64,000 nt of DNA from Anaeramoeba flamelloides (Eukaryota; Metamonada; Anaeramoebidae), in NCBI GenBank assembly GCA_027625915.1, contig JANTQA010000008.1, forward strand, positions 5,139,501-5,203,500, in the 5' to 3' direction. Of the stretch, positions 34,301-45,400 are shown piece after piece. Position 1 is the first letter of the stretch. The number at the start of each line of letters is the position of its first letter. The translations under genes were made by a program, and so were the position numbers. The notes beneath the pieces are model-generated. The model had not been told where the DNA came from. It ran no database searches and was given only the letters and a program-made list of their open reading frames with translations.

Positions 34301-37300
34301 ACGATACAAACAAAAAAAATTGACCACACGAAAATAACCCTAATTCAAATTTGTCTTCAAACCAACAAATGATTTTTGAGAGAAACGATACAAAAAAAAA
34401 ATTTTTCACACAAAAATAATTTTCATTCAAAAATAAACCAAATATTTAGGGCATTTGTTACTGGAGATTCTGTTCAAAATATCAAATAGAGCAAAAAGTA
34501 TCCTTGAAATCGTTGTTGGTAACTTCAATTCAAGAAAAAATAAAAAGAACAAAAAACTAAGTGAAAACCACGACTCCTATGAAGGAATTGTTATAATTTC
34601 TGAAGACACTGAAACAATTCAAGTAACACAAGAGTCAAAAATATTAGACAATGTGATTTCCGAAAGTTAGAGTTGTTTGTTGAGAATTTTTGAAATAATC
34701 TTCTTTTTTTCAGTTTGAGAAAATTGTGGTTATTTTTCTTTTTTCATTCTCACGTTTTTTAATAAAGGTGTTTGAGTTTAGGTATCTAAAAATTGCTTAT
34801 GAATTTTTTCATTACGGGACTAATCTCTATTAATTTTTTTTAAACTAAATTTAATAGAGATTCGAAAATTTTTTGCCAATTACTTCGATTTGAAAATCCC
34901 TGTTTATTTTGAATATTAAACGTATTTCTAGATAAGTAATCCTTATTTGAAAATTGGTCAAAAAAAAAAATAATAGAGACTAAACCCTTAAAAAAATACA
35001 CCTCAAAATTGAACAATATTTCCATGAGTATGACTTTACAATTTAAATGAGATTGGATTAGAAATGTCTTGAGATAACTTGGTAAACTTAAAAAGTAGTC
35101 GTTAAGAATATTATTATGCTGGGATTTATAATCACTAAAAATTTGAAATTAGTAGTTCTTCTTGATCTCAAGAAATAAAGAGCACATTTCCGCAATGTTT
35201 TGCCTCTGTACTACCTCATAATGACTTTATTTTAGATAACCCTTAAAAATTCCTGAATGGGTAATTTTGGCAATAGTTATCATTAAATTAAGTTACTATT
35301 AACCCATATTTGATTTTTTTTCCAAAAGGGAATACAGTAATTATTTACACAAGGGGAAGAATAAAACCCAATTGGCAAATACCTCGATCAACTTTAGAGA
35401 AACAAATTATCATTTTTAAAAAAGTTCATATTTCCCAATTAATTTTCAGTCAAAAGATCTGTATCCTTTTTTGTTGTATTTTTGGATCAAATTAGAAAAA
35501 AAAAAATTTGCAAAACAATTTTATTTTGAAGAAATTTCACTTTGAGTAATTTCTGAGAGTTTATTTTTATGAACAAATTTATACTGAACCTTTAATCTTA
35601 TTATATAAATACAAGAAAAAGAAATCAAATATTAGATCATTGAAGATCTAAAAAAATTGATCCTTTATTTCATTCACAAATATAAAGTAAATTTCTTGAA
35701 ATTTGAAAGACTAAGTAATATTCTTTTTCAAATATTAAGAGTATAAATAAGGAACTATTATTATAAAAATAAGTTATTTGAGAGTATTTATAATTTTTTT
35801 TATTATTATAATTATTAATTGGAATTAATTTTATTTTGTTTGAAAATATTTAAAAAAATGATAAATAAAAATCAAAACATATTTAATACATTGAAAAGGT
35901 AGATTATTATTAACCCACTAAAATAATCAATTTTCTGTTAATAATTATTGATTTAGAAATAATCAAATTAAATAGTATTTATCTTTTTTTTTATTTTTTT
36001 GAATTTTATAGGTTTTAAAAAAGTATTTTGGAAAAATTTTTAATTTGTTTGTTTGATGATTTTTCTCGTATATTTTCTTTTATAACAAAACTAAAAGAAT
36101 TGATTCGAAATGTTTGAATAAAAAAAAAATTATTTTTTTCAAGTTTCAACTAATTATTGTAATTTTTTTGGAATTAAGTAGATATTTTCTGAAAAATTTA
36201 TTTTAAAACCTTTATGGTATCATTTTTGAAGTATATTTTTCTATCTATTCTACATATAGAATAAGATTTGTTTCTTCTTTGAATAAAATATTTATTTTGA
36301 AATAATTCGATAAATTCTTGTATTTTGAACTTTTTGAAAAAATGATAAAATAAAGGATCAAACTTTAAAAATCAATAATTCACTTTTGAAAATAGCGTTT
36401 AAAGTGAGTTTAAGTATTATAAAAATCATATTTTCTTTCATTTTTCAATTCCAAGATGCTCAAAAAAATAATTGTAAATTGTATTTCAAAATTGTCACTA
36501 ACCTGAAACACACACACACACACACACACATGTAACTATAATTTTTAAAAGTATTCAATGAAAACTAATTTTTAAACGCTTGATAATAATTTACTTTTTA
36601 ATTATTATATACACCTAAAAGCCTGATATTTTAAAAAGTAAAATAAATTAAACAGAATTCAAAAAAAAAATCTTAATATAAATTTTGTGATTAATTTTGT
36701 CTTTATTTAATTTAGGAATCTGCCAGGGAGGTATCTTTGGATTTGCTGCAATTTTTGAACCAAAATACACAACTGCTGTTATGAGTGGGCAGGGCTTTGC
36801 GGGTGTAATTGTTTCCTTTCTCCGAGTGATCACCAAAGGTGCCACCGAACAAACAACAAGGGGTATTCGTGATTCTGCATTTGCATATTTTGCAGCTAGT
36901 GCTGGGATTGTCTTTTTCATCATTGTAGGATATTTTTTTTTGATCAGAACAAAATTTACAAAATATTATATTTCAAAGTATTATTACCATCTTGAGAATG
37001 CTGATAGTACTAAAGAGGAAGAGCCTATGAGTATTAATGAAAGTGGCAGTGAGTATTCGGGCGAAAGTGAAACAGATCGCCAAACAACAGTTATCAAAGA
37101 CCATTTAGAGAAAGATGATGACACAACGTCCTTACTTGATGGGACACCAAAACGAATCAAGCTCTGGCCTTTATACAAAAAAATTTTTCGATTCTCCTTT
37201 TCAGTTTTTTTCACTTTCTTTATATCATTGGCTCTGTTCCCTTCTGTAATGGTCCAAATACCATCAACTCGAAATCATTTAAATACAACTGGCTGGTATT

Positions 37301-37807
37301 CCTTGATATTAATAACCTTATTTAATTGCCTTGATACAACGGGGAGAACTTTACCAAAATGGATACCAAATTTATTTTCAAATAAATTTTTAGTTGGCTT
37401 TGTCTTATCCCGTTCTGTTTTCTTAGTTTTGTTCGTTCTCTGTGTTGAAAAAGTCATTTCAAGTGATGCCATTTCAATTATTATCGTTATAATTTTCTCA
37501 ATCACTAATGGTTATCCCAGTTCAATTTCAATGATGAGGGGGCCCTTTGCCAAAGGAATAAAGGAACATGAAAGATCAACAGCTGCCGTTATGATGGTAC
37601 GTAATTTCTATTTTGTTTTTTTTTTTTTGTCTTTTTTTAATAGACGACTAACTAGTATCAATTTGATATTTGCATTTGTATTTTTATTTTTTATATATCT
37701 ATCTTTGTTTGTTATTTTTAATTCAAAAGACTATTTCATTACAAGTGGGATTAGCTGCTGGTTCGGCCGCGAGTTTTATTTTTATTCCACTTTTAGAAGC
37801 TTTGTAA
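31398..37807 (+). CDS. Equilibrative nucleoside transporter (ENT/SLC29 family)
   Basis: Three exons: 31398..31830, 36716..37596 and 37730..37807, 463 residues. Intron 1 (31831..36715) is phase 1 (G|GA, Gly); intron 2 (37597..37729) is phase 0. ENT landmarks are FTLMGIAHLLPYNAFLTA in TM1 (pore-lining), the FSTGICQGGIFGFAA join across intron 1, YTTAVMSGQGFAGVIVS, a cytosolic acidic loop after TM6 (around SGSEYSGESETDRQ), and MMRGPFAKGI near the end. Exon 3 encodes the last helix TISLQVGLAAGSAASF and stops at 37805. Reading through intron 2 instead gives an artefactual hydrophobic tail to 37887. It should move nucleosides down gradient across a membrane, consistent with purine salvage. Confidence 0.93.
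32124..33344 (+). mobile_element. T1 TTAA-family DNA transposon, uninterrupted copy (1,221 bp)
   Basis: TTAA at 32120-32123 and 33345-33348. The left end GGGACTTGTAAAC and right end TTACTGGTCTC are slightly diverged from the copy at 21183-23332. It lacks the T2 insertion and shows a single TTAA at 32466-32469 where that copy has the insertion. No long open frame. Confidence 0.88.
34816..34987 (+). mobile_element. T2-family MITE, 172 bp
   Basis: Flanked by TTAC/TTAA. Termini GGGACTAATCTCTATTAA and TTAATAGAGACTAAACCC-like. It has the same internal words as the T2 ends (TTTGCCAATTACTTCGATTT, CTAGATAAGTAATCC). Confidence 0.85.
35288..36500 (-). mobile_element. T1 TTAA-family element, diverged copy in reverse orientation
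   Basis: Read on the minus strand it follows the 32124-33344 copy over most of its length. Shared landmarks include GTAATTATTTACACAAGG, TTTGGATCAAATTAGAAAAA, GATCATTGAAGATCT and a GAATTAAGTAGAT block. Termini are degraded (left flank TTAAGTTACTATTAACCC). Older than the other two T1 copies; the far boundary is approximate. Confidence 0.7.
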
Positions 37808-39811
37808 GACAAAAATTGAAAATTACAAATACCATTAAGGCTGAAGAAGGAAAAGAAAAAAAAATACAAAATTCAAGCAAAATTTGAGGATTAAATGAAT
37901 TTTAATTCAATTTCTCTTTCTTTTTTCAATGAATTAATTTAATACATTTTTCAAAATAAATTCTTTACATTTTTCTTATGATTTTTTAGTTTTTAATTTT
38001 TAAAGATCGTGGATTTAGTTTAATAAAATTCATGTTTTGAGATTAAAATTTTATTTCTCAATTTTATGAAAAAATCTCTGATGAAAACACTTGGTTAAGG
38101 TATAAGTTTTTTTTTTTTTTCAAAAACATCAAATAGTACATTATTTATCTTTAATTTATTTATAGTTAATGTAATAAGATTACGTTGATAATTTAAAACA
38201 ATTTTTTTTTTTTTGAAAATCAAAAAATACAAATAAATAATATCTTTACAGAATTGTTTTAGAAAGGATTACAACTCATAAAAAAATAAGTAGGATTTCT
38301 TCAAAAATTGAAATAAAAATGTTCATCATTTATCTGATACAATAAAAAATATAAGTTGATTGTATTGAAATTATAATATTATTCTTATTATTTAATCTTT
38401 ATTTCAAAATCTGAAATAAAAAAAATTTGTGATCAATAATATTATTTTTTTTTTTTTTTTGAGGTTGTATTACATATTTAATAAATGAACTCTTTTTCAG
38501 TCTAAGAGAGCCGATGATTATTGAAGAAATAGAATATTTTCTCTGATTTTTATAGATTTTTTTTTAATCAAAATGAAATTTATAAGTTTTAGATTCTATC
38601 ATTTTTTCTAATTTAGTCAAATTCATTTTTTTTTTTCTTTTTACTTTTTTTTTTTTATCTTTTTTTTTTTTTTACGAAAGTAAATTGAAATAAATAAAAA
38701 TAATGTTTGAAAACCGGAATTAACTTTAAGAAAATTGAGTACATTTAGTTTCCTATAAAATTCATATACTTTCCCCATTCAATTATATAATTGTTCAAAA
38801 CATTAATTTCCTATGGAAATTGAGAAATTTTACACATCAAATTTCCAATGATAGGAACATAGAACCTCTTTTTAGATTTTATTTTTCTCTGAAAATTCCT
38901 CGTTTGTTAAGAAATTTCTTTTATAAATACATTTAGAATCAAATTTTATTATTTAAGGTATTTCTAACTAATCTTATATTTGTTGATTCTTTAAATAAAG
39001 GTGAATTTATTATTTTTGGCTAAGTCCAATTTAGTGAGATAGATTTTTTATTAAACATTTTATTGTAATAATTGAAACTTCTCATTTCCTTTAAATATTT
39101 AAATTAAAACTCTTTCAAAACTTTATTATTATTGTCTTGACTAAACAAAAAAAACTTTTTTTTTGTGATTACAAATATTTTTTACAATTTCCTATTATTT
39201 AAATAGTGGTTCCGGCTCATCCTCTTTGTTTTTTTTTTCTTTTTAAATGAGGATTAGAAAAGGAATAAAAAGTCATTATAAGAATTGAAAAAATAATTCA
39301 CAATTAAATCTTAATATAATAAAATTAACTTTTTTAATTGAGGTAATCTAAATTCAATGAGGGTGAATGGATATCAACTGAAACGATTTGAAATTAACCA
39401 ATGGAAATTGGATGAAAATTTCAACAAAACGTATTTATTTGGCACATATAAAGGGTTAAGACTATCAATTACATAATTTTGTATTATTTTTGTTATAAGA
39501 AGAAGATAAGGAAACTTTTAAAAAAAAATTTATAAAAAAAAATAAAAATGAAAATAATAAAAAGAAAAATTTCAAAATCAAATTTTGAAGCTTGAAAGAC
39601 AATGATTTAAAGATGTCTTATCTATAAATTTCTGATTTAAAATTTTAATTTGTAATAGTTTTTATTTGTAAAATAGATTATTAATTATCTAAAGCGATTT
39701 ATTAAAATACATTATTGTAGTGATCAAGAAATGTTGGAATGAAAAGTAAACAACCACCTTCCATTAAACAGTCCAGTGTAAAAAACTTTTCAATTAATTA
39801 TTTCCTTTTTA

Positions 39812-40006
39812 CAATGAGTTTCACTTTTAAGGCACAAACTTTCAACGAAATTTAAGGTACAAAAAAATCCCAAATTAAATTACAAAATTCAAATTCTCAT
39901 AAAATAATTTGTAAAAAAAAAAATTCCAAATTTTGTGCCTTAATTTGAGATTTTTTTGTGCCTTAAATTTCGTTGAAAGTTTGTGCCTTAAAAGTGAAAC
40001 TGACTG
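39812..40006. mobile_element. Palindromic MITE, family M copy 2
   Basis: 195 bp flanked by TA on both sides. The left end CAATGAGTTTCACTTTTAAG is slightly worn and the right end CTTAAAAGTGAAACTGACTG is intact. See 12088-12279. Confidence 0.9.
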
Positions 40007-40259
40007 TATAATTATTTTTTAAAATCTCTCAAAACTCTTATTTTTTCTTATTCTTTATCTGTCCTTTGTTTAAAAATACAAATATTTCCTTTTTATCGAT
40101 AAAAAGAAAACTCAACAATATGATATACTCTTACTATATTATAGATCAAATAAAAAACTATAAACAAATTTAGTTTTCCAGGTGAATAGAAGAACATTTT
40201 GTTGAATCGGCTCTCCATAATTTTAATTTTAATAATAAATTGTTTCTTTGCCTTTTAAA

Positions 40260-40669
40260 TTGGTTGTTTTTTAATAAATTATTTTAAATAAAATAACTTC
40301 TTATTTTTTTTTCAGATCTTCAAGGATACAGTGTTTTCAATATTTTTCTTGTATTTTACAAATAAGTTTTAAATTAAAAAGTTTATTATCGATACAAACT
40401 ATCAGAAATTACTCAAAGTGAGATTACTGAAAAATAAAATTTTTTTGCAAATTATTTTTTTCTAATTCAATCCAAAAACCCAACAAAAAAAGATATTGAT
40501 CTTTTGATGAGAAATTTCATTATTGGGGAAAAAATGAAAACTTTTAAAAATGATTATTCATTTCTCTAAAGTTGGTAAATGAAGTTGATATATAGGGTTT
40601 AATTGAATTCTTGTTAAAATAATACTCGATCGTTCAGTGGGAAAATAATAAACAAGCCTAACTAATCCC
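40260..40669 (+). mobile_element. T1 TTAA-family element, right-end fragment
   Basis: Similarity to the T1 right half runs from before AGATCTTCAAGGATAC (about 40315) to a terminus CTAATCCC followed by TTAA (40670-40673). The left boundary is indistinct. Confidence 0.7.
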
Positions 40670-41894
40670 TTAAACAAAGTTAATTCACTCAAAAAAAAAA
40701 AAAAAAAAAAAAAAGTATATAACAAGACCAATTGAAAATAATCACAAATTCCAAAAAGGGATATATATATATATATATATATAAATAAATCATAGTATTA
40801 TATAACTAGAAAAATAGCCACAAAAAATGTAAACAGTATTACAACATACAAATCGTTTTTTAAATTAATCTCAGAAAAATTTAGTGGGATAAAAATTTCA
40901 GCAAGATTTTAATTACAGAAAAAACAAATATTTAAAGATCAAAAGAGATATTATAAACCTTTCTTAAGATTTTATTCTAAAAAAAACCTTTAAAAAAATA
41001 AAATAGAAATAGAAAAAAGTTCTTCATAACTTTGTAAAATCACCCAATTGTAATATATGTAAAATCTGATTAATCCAAAACCACATGTGATATTATTATA
41101 AATATCTGAAAAACATAAAATGTGAGTAGCAATTTATTTTTTATTGTATGAACTGAGCCGTTCTAAACCTTCCTTAAAAACATTTAATTTTTTTTTTTTT
41201 TTTTTTTTTTATTTTTGAAGAGAGAAAATTGCTTTTCTCCTGTGTGCCCTAATTTCTAAATTTTTTTTTAGAAATTTTGTTAAAGAATCACAAATTTTAT
41301 TATCACTTACTAATGATAATATACAAACATTTAAAAATTGTTAAACAAATATCTATTTGTTGATTATCACAAAATAAAAAAAAATTTATTCCAACTAGAA
41401 ATTCTATTTTTACTCACAATTCTTATTAAATTTTCTTTACTTCCTCCTCTTTTTTTCCCTTTCTTTTGAATTATCAAAACTAAATTTTCTATAAAAATTT
41501 TCTTTTTTTTTTGAATTTTTCAAAATAAAAAAAAATAAAATAGCAGAGTTTATTTATTTGTTTGGTCTAAGAATAAAAATATAAGAACAATAAAAGAAAG
41601 TCTTTAAAAAAAATCCCAAGGGTTGATGTAAAAAATGAAATTTAGCAATTTTTTTAACTTGTATTGGAATTTTAAACAAAATAAAAAAATATACTTTAAA
41701 AACTGAAAAGATAATTGACTTGAATAATTTTTCTTTTTATGAAGATGATTTAGATTTTTTTTCTAAAGTAATATAAATTTGTTTTCCAACCTGATCTGAA
41801 GAAACGAGTCCAAAAATAATCATGCACGAGATAAAATTAGCTTCTTATGTTTTTAATTCAGGATTGATCAATAGATATTTCTTGTCCCCGTAAA

Positions 41895-42158
41895 ATGAAA
41901 TTATATCAATTAAAATTAAATTTGAAAGTTCACAAAGGGAAGACTAATAAAATCTCTCAAAGGGGTATCATTTTTCATTTGCCTTGTGAAGATTTTTGGG
42001 TTTTTTGCAACAAAAATTCTCAAAATATGTTAGGGTCAAGAACTAACAATTATCGTTTAATAATTGGAATGTGGGGTGGTATTTCACTTAAATTATGTTT
42101 ATTAATGCACAAAAATTATGAAATTTGGGATGAACAGAAAAACGTTACTCTGACATAA
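41895..42158 (+). pseudogene. Decayed DNA-transposase-like fragment (Tc1/mariner type?)
   Basis: An 87-codon frame containing RLIIGMWGGISLK, which resembles the VMVWGGIS segment near the second catalytic Asp of Tc1/mariner (DDE_3) transposases, preceded by a Trp-containing stretch (PCEDFWVFCNKNSQ). No further catalytic residues are visible and the frame ends soon after. Coding-like DNA seems to continue past the stop to about 42310 in another frame (KYLHTKFALKDVKQ). It lies about 270 bp upstream of the VPS9 gene. A chance frame is possible. Confidence 0.35.
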
Positions 42159-42423
42159 GTTTACAACAAAAACAAATTAACGAAACAAGTTTGGAATGTT
42201 ATCAAAAATCAAATAACCTGTCTGAAATAAATTATAGAAAATTTACATTGAGACAAAAATACCTTCACACTAAGTTTGCTTTAAAAGATGTGAAACAAGG
42301 TCAAACATTCCAGTAATACGACGTCACAGAAAAAATCCAAGTTTATAAAAATCACACTTTTAACATAAGATGACTCTAATTTTATTTTGCATTTAGAAAT
42401 TTCATTTTTTTTTCAATTTTTTA

Positions 42424-45400
42424 ATGGATCAACTTTTAGAATATGAAAAGAATAACAATTTGTTGATAACTGCGCTTCAATTAAAAAGTAATTTACAGCC
42501 TTTAGTCAAATTAATCCACGAATTATCTCTAACCATATTTATACCAATTACTGAAAGATTAACATCCTTGTTTTTAAGCACAGACTTTGTCCAAACCCAT
42601 GTTGCATTCTTAGATTTGAAAACAGGGAGGTTTGTAACCGTAAACGGTGCATGTGGGCTCATTGTGAAGGCATCTCAAAAAAGCAATATCCACCGTTTGA
42701 TAATTCTTGAACCACCAAAGGTGGATGCCAAAGAAGTAATGATGACCAAAAATGAATTTCAAAAATTATTAAGCCAAGACAAATTATTTGAATTCCAACC
42801 TGAAAATGTTCGATCATTAAGAAAACCAAGAATTTTACTTTTTTCTTCGTTAGAATTACAAGATGGCAATTTTAGTGCTAGGGTAATTTTTCTTTCGAAT
42901 TCTCTTCGATATGAAGGTTGTTCGTGGTCAAGAAAAAAAAAAAAAAAAAAAAAAGCACATTCGCTAGATGAACAAATGCTCAAAAATAGAAAAAAAAATA
43001 AAGAGAAAGAAAAAGAAGATGAAAAGGCAAAAGAAAAAGAAGATTTACAACACGAGCAGGTTAATGAAAAAATAGAAATAAATAAGAATCAGAATAATCA
43101 ACAAAAACGAGCATTTCAAAAAGAAACAAAAATCAAAAAAAAATCGAATAAAGAACAAGAAGATGAAAAAACTAAAAAAGAACAAGAAGAAAACGAATCT
43201 AAAAAAGAAAAAGAAAAAGAAAAAGAAAAAGAAAAAGAAAAAGAAGATGGAAAAGAAAAGGAAATAGAAAAGGAAAAGGAAAAGGAAAATTTCAAAAAAA
43301 CCAAAATAGAAGGCACAGAAAATCAAAAAAACATTAAAAACAAAGAAAATCGTTCAAAAAAAGAATCTAAAAAAGAAAAAGAAGATGAAAAAACTAAAAA
43401 AGAACAAGAAGAAAACGAATCTGAAAAAACAAAAAAAAAACAAGAACAAGAACAAGAACAAGAACAAGAAAAAGAAAAAGAAAAAGAAAAAGAAGATGGA
43501 AAAGAAAAGGAAAAAAAAAAGGGAAAGGAAAATGAAAATTTCAAAAAAACCAAAATAGAAGGCACAGAAAATCAAGCAAATAGTAAACCAAAAAAAAACA
43601 ATAACAAAGAAAATCTTTCAAAAAAAGAATCTAAAAAAGAAAAAGAAGATGAAAAAACAGAAAAAGAACAAGAAAAAACAAAAAAACAACAAGAAGAAGA
43701 AAAAGAAAACAAGGGTTTGACGACACAAAAAGACAAAGAAACTGAAAAAATAGTTACAAACGAACAAACCAATGAAAATGCAAAAACAGTAAGTGATAAA
43801 AGCAAAGAAGGAAATAAACTGAACAAAACAGAGAAAGAAGAAAAAAAAGAACAAAAAAACAAAATTCTAGAGACCGAGGAGGAAGGAAAAGAAGAATTTC
43901 AAAAAATTGATGAAGAATTTTCAAAAGATTATGATCAAAGTTTAAAATTTTTGATGAAAAAAGAATTTTTTTTTTGTATTGATCAAATCTCAAATTTTAT
44001 AAGTGATTTTATTAGCGATTATAAAAAATCAAAAAATGTTGGAGAATTTGTACAATTCTTTATTAAAAAAATTACAAAAGATTATTTAAATAATAAATTT
44101 TTCCAAAATAGCATATTACTAAACTACGAACAGGCCAAAACTTGGATATATAATATTTTGGAACAATTTATTATGGAGTCAATTCATTATAAAGCAATCA
44201 AATTAATTAAAAAGGGTTGGAAAGAAGATAAAGATCTCAAGATTGAAAAAACTTTAAAGGGTTTGCAATTTATAGAATATCAACATTTAGATATACAGCA
44301 AAAAGTAATTGACGAAGAGTATATTAAATCAGCCCAATCTACATTAAGTAAATTAAATGATGTTAAAACCCCTCAAGATAAATTGAAAATAATATTAGAA
44401 GCCTCTCAATTCTTGAATAAAATGTTATTAAAAACTGGAATATCAGGTTTGTTTTTATTTTAATTATAAATTAATCTATTTTTTTTTATTCATTTATTCA
44501 TTTATTCATTTATTCATTAATACATTTATTCATTTATTCATTTATTCATTTATTCATTTATTCATTTATTCATTTATTCATTTATTCATTTATTCATTAA
44601 TCCATTCACATATCCATCAAAAAATTCATTCATCAATTCATTCATCCACCAAACCTACAATATATGTTACTTTTGACAAAAATAATGTATTTTTCATAAA
44701 TTACTTTTCATTCGATTTTTAAAAATAATATAATTAGTGACCTTGACTTACCAAAATATTAAACAAAAAAAAATAAATAACAGAATCAAAACTACAAAAT
44801 TTAAAAAAATTTTAACAAATAATTAATTCTGAAAAGTATATGGAATTTTTTTAAAGACAGGAAATCTTAAATGATCAAAAAAAAATAACAATAAAATTTT
44901 GATAACTAGTCATTAAAGAATTCAAAACCTTGTATTTAAAACTCAAAATATAGAAATTAAAAAAAAAAGGTTAGCCAATTCCCCAAAATGTAAATTCCTG
45001 TTTAAAAAACACTTCAAAAATAACTTTATTTAAGTGGTATTTAGAAAGGCATTAGAGGATCATTCATAAAAAAAAAAAAGACTTCTTAACTCCATCTGGT
45101 ATCAAATAATATTTTTAAGGAGAATATTATAAATTTTCAAAAAATTGTCAAATTTCAAAAATTGATAAATTGTATTTTTGAATATTCTCTTTAAAAATTT
45201 CGTTGGTATTAAAGTTTTTAAGAGTATTTAATGGTTTTAAAAGTCACAACAAAAAAGTTAATTTTTTTTTTTTTTTCCAATTTAAAATATCAAAAACACA
45301 AACAAGTATTTGAAAAATAAATCTGTAAAAGGATTTTAAAAAATTGAGAATTTACAATAGATGGTTGTTAATGATTATAATATAGACTTTTACCCGAACA

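Larger units (their letters stand above)
31831..36715 (+). other. 4.9 kb intron of the ENT gene, built of transposons
   Basis: Donor GTAAAA and acceptor TTTAG, phase 1. It contains a complete T1 element (32124-33344), a T2 MITE (34816-34987), a diverged reverse T1 copy (35288-36500) and a (CA)n tract (36508-36531). About 2.9 kb of the 4.9 kb is transposon. The short frames inside are not host exons. Confidence 0.85.
37808..41894. other. 4.1 kb intergenic region
   Basis: No gene recognised. It holds a dispersed repeat (38570-38990, resembling 58640-59030), MITE family M copy 2, a T1 right-end fragment, a (TA)n tract at about 40761-40783 and T/A runs (40690-40713, 41189-41210). Confidence 0.6.

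Noticed and set aside
42759-43993. Minus-strand FSFSFS-type frames opposite the VPS9 gene
   Set aside because: Antisense of (GAAAAA)n-type K/E repeats with no independent sequence complexity.
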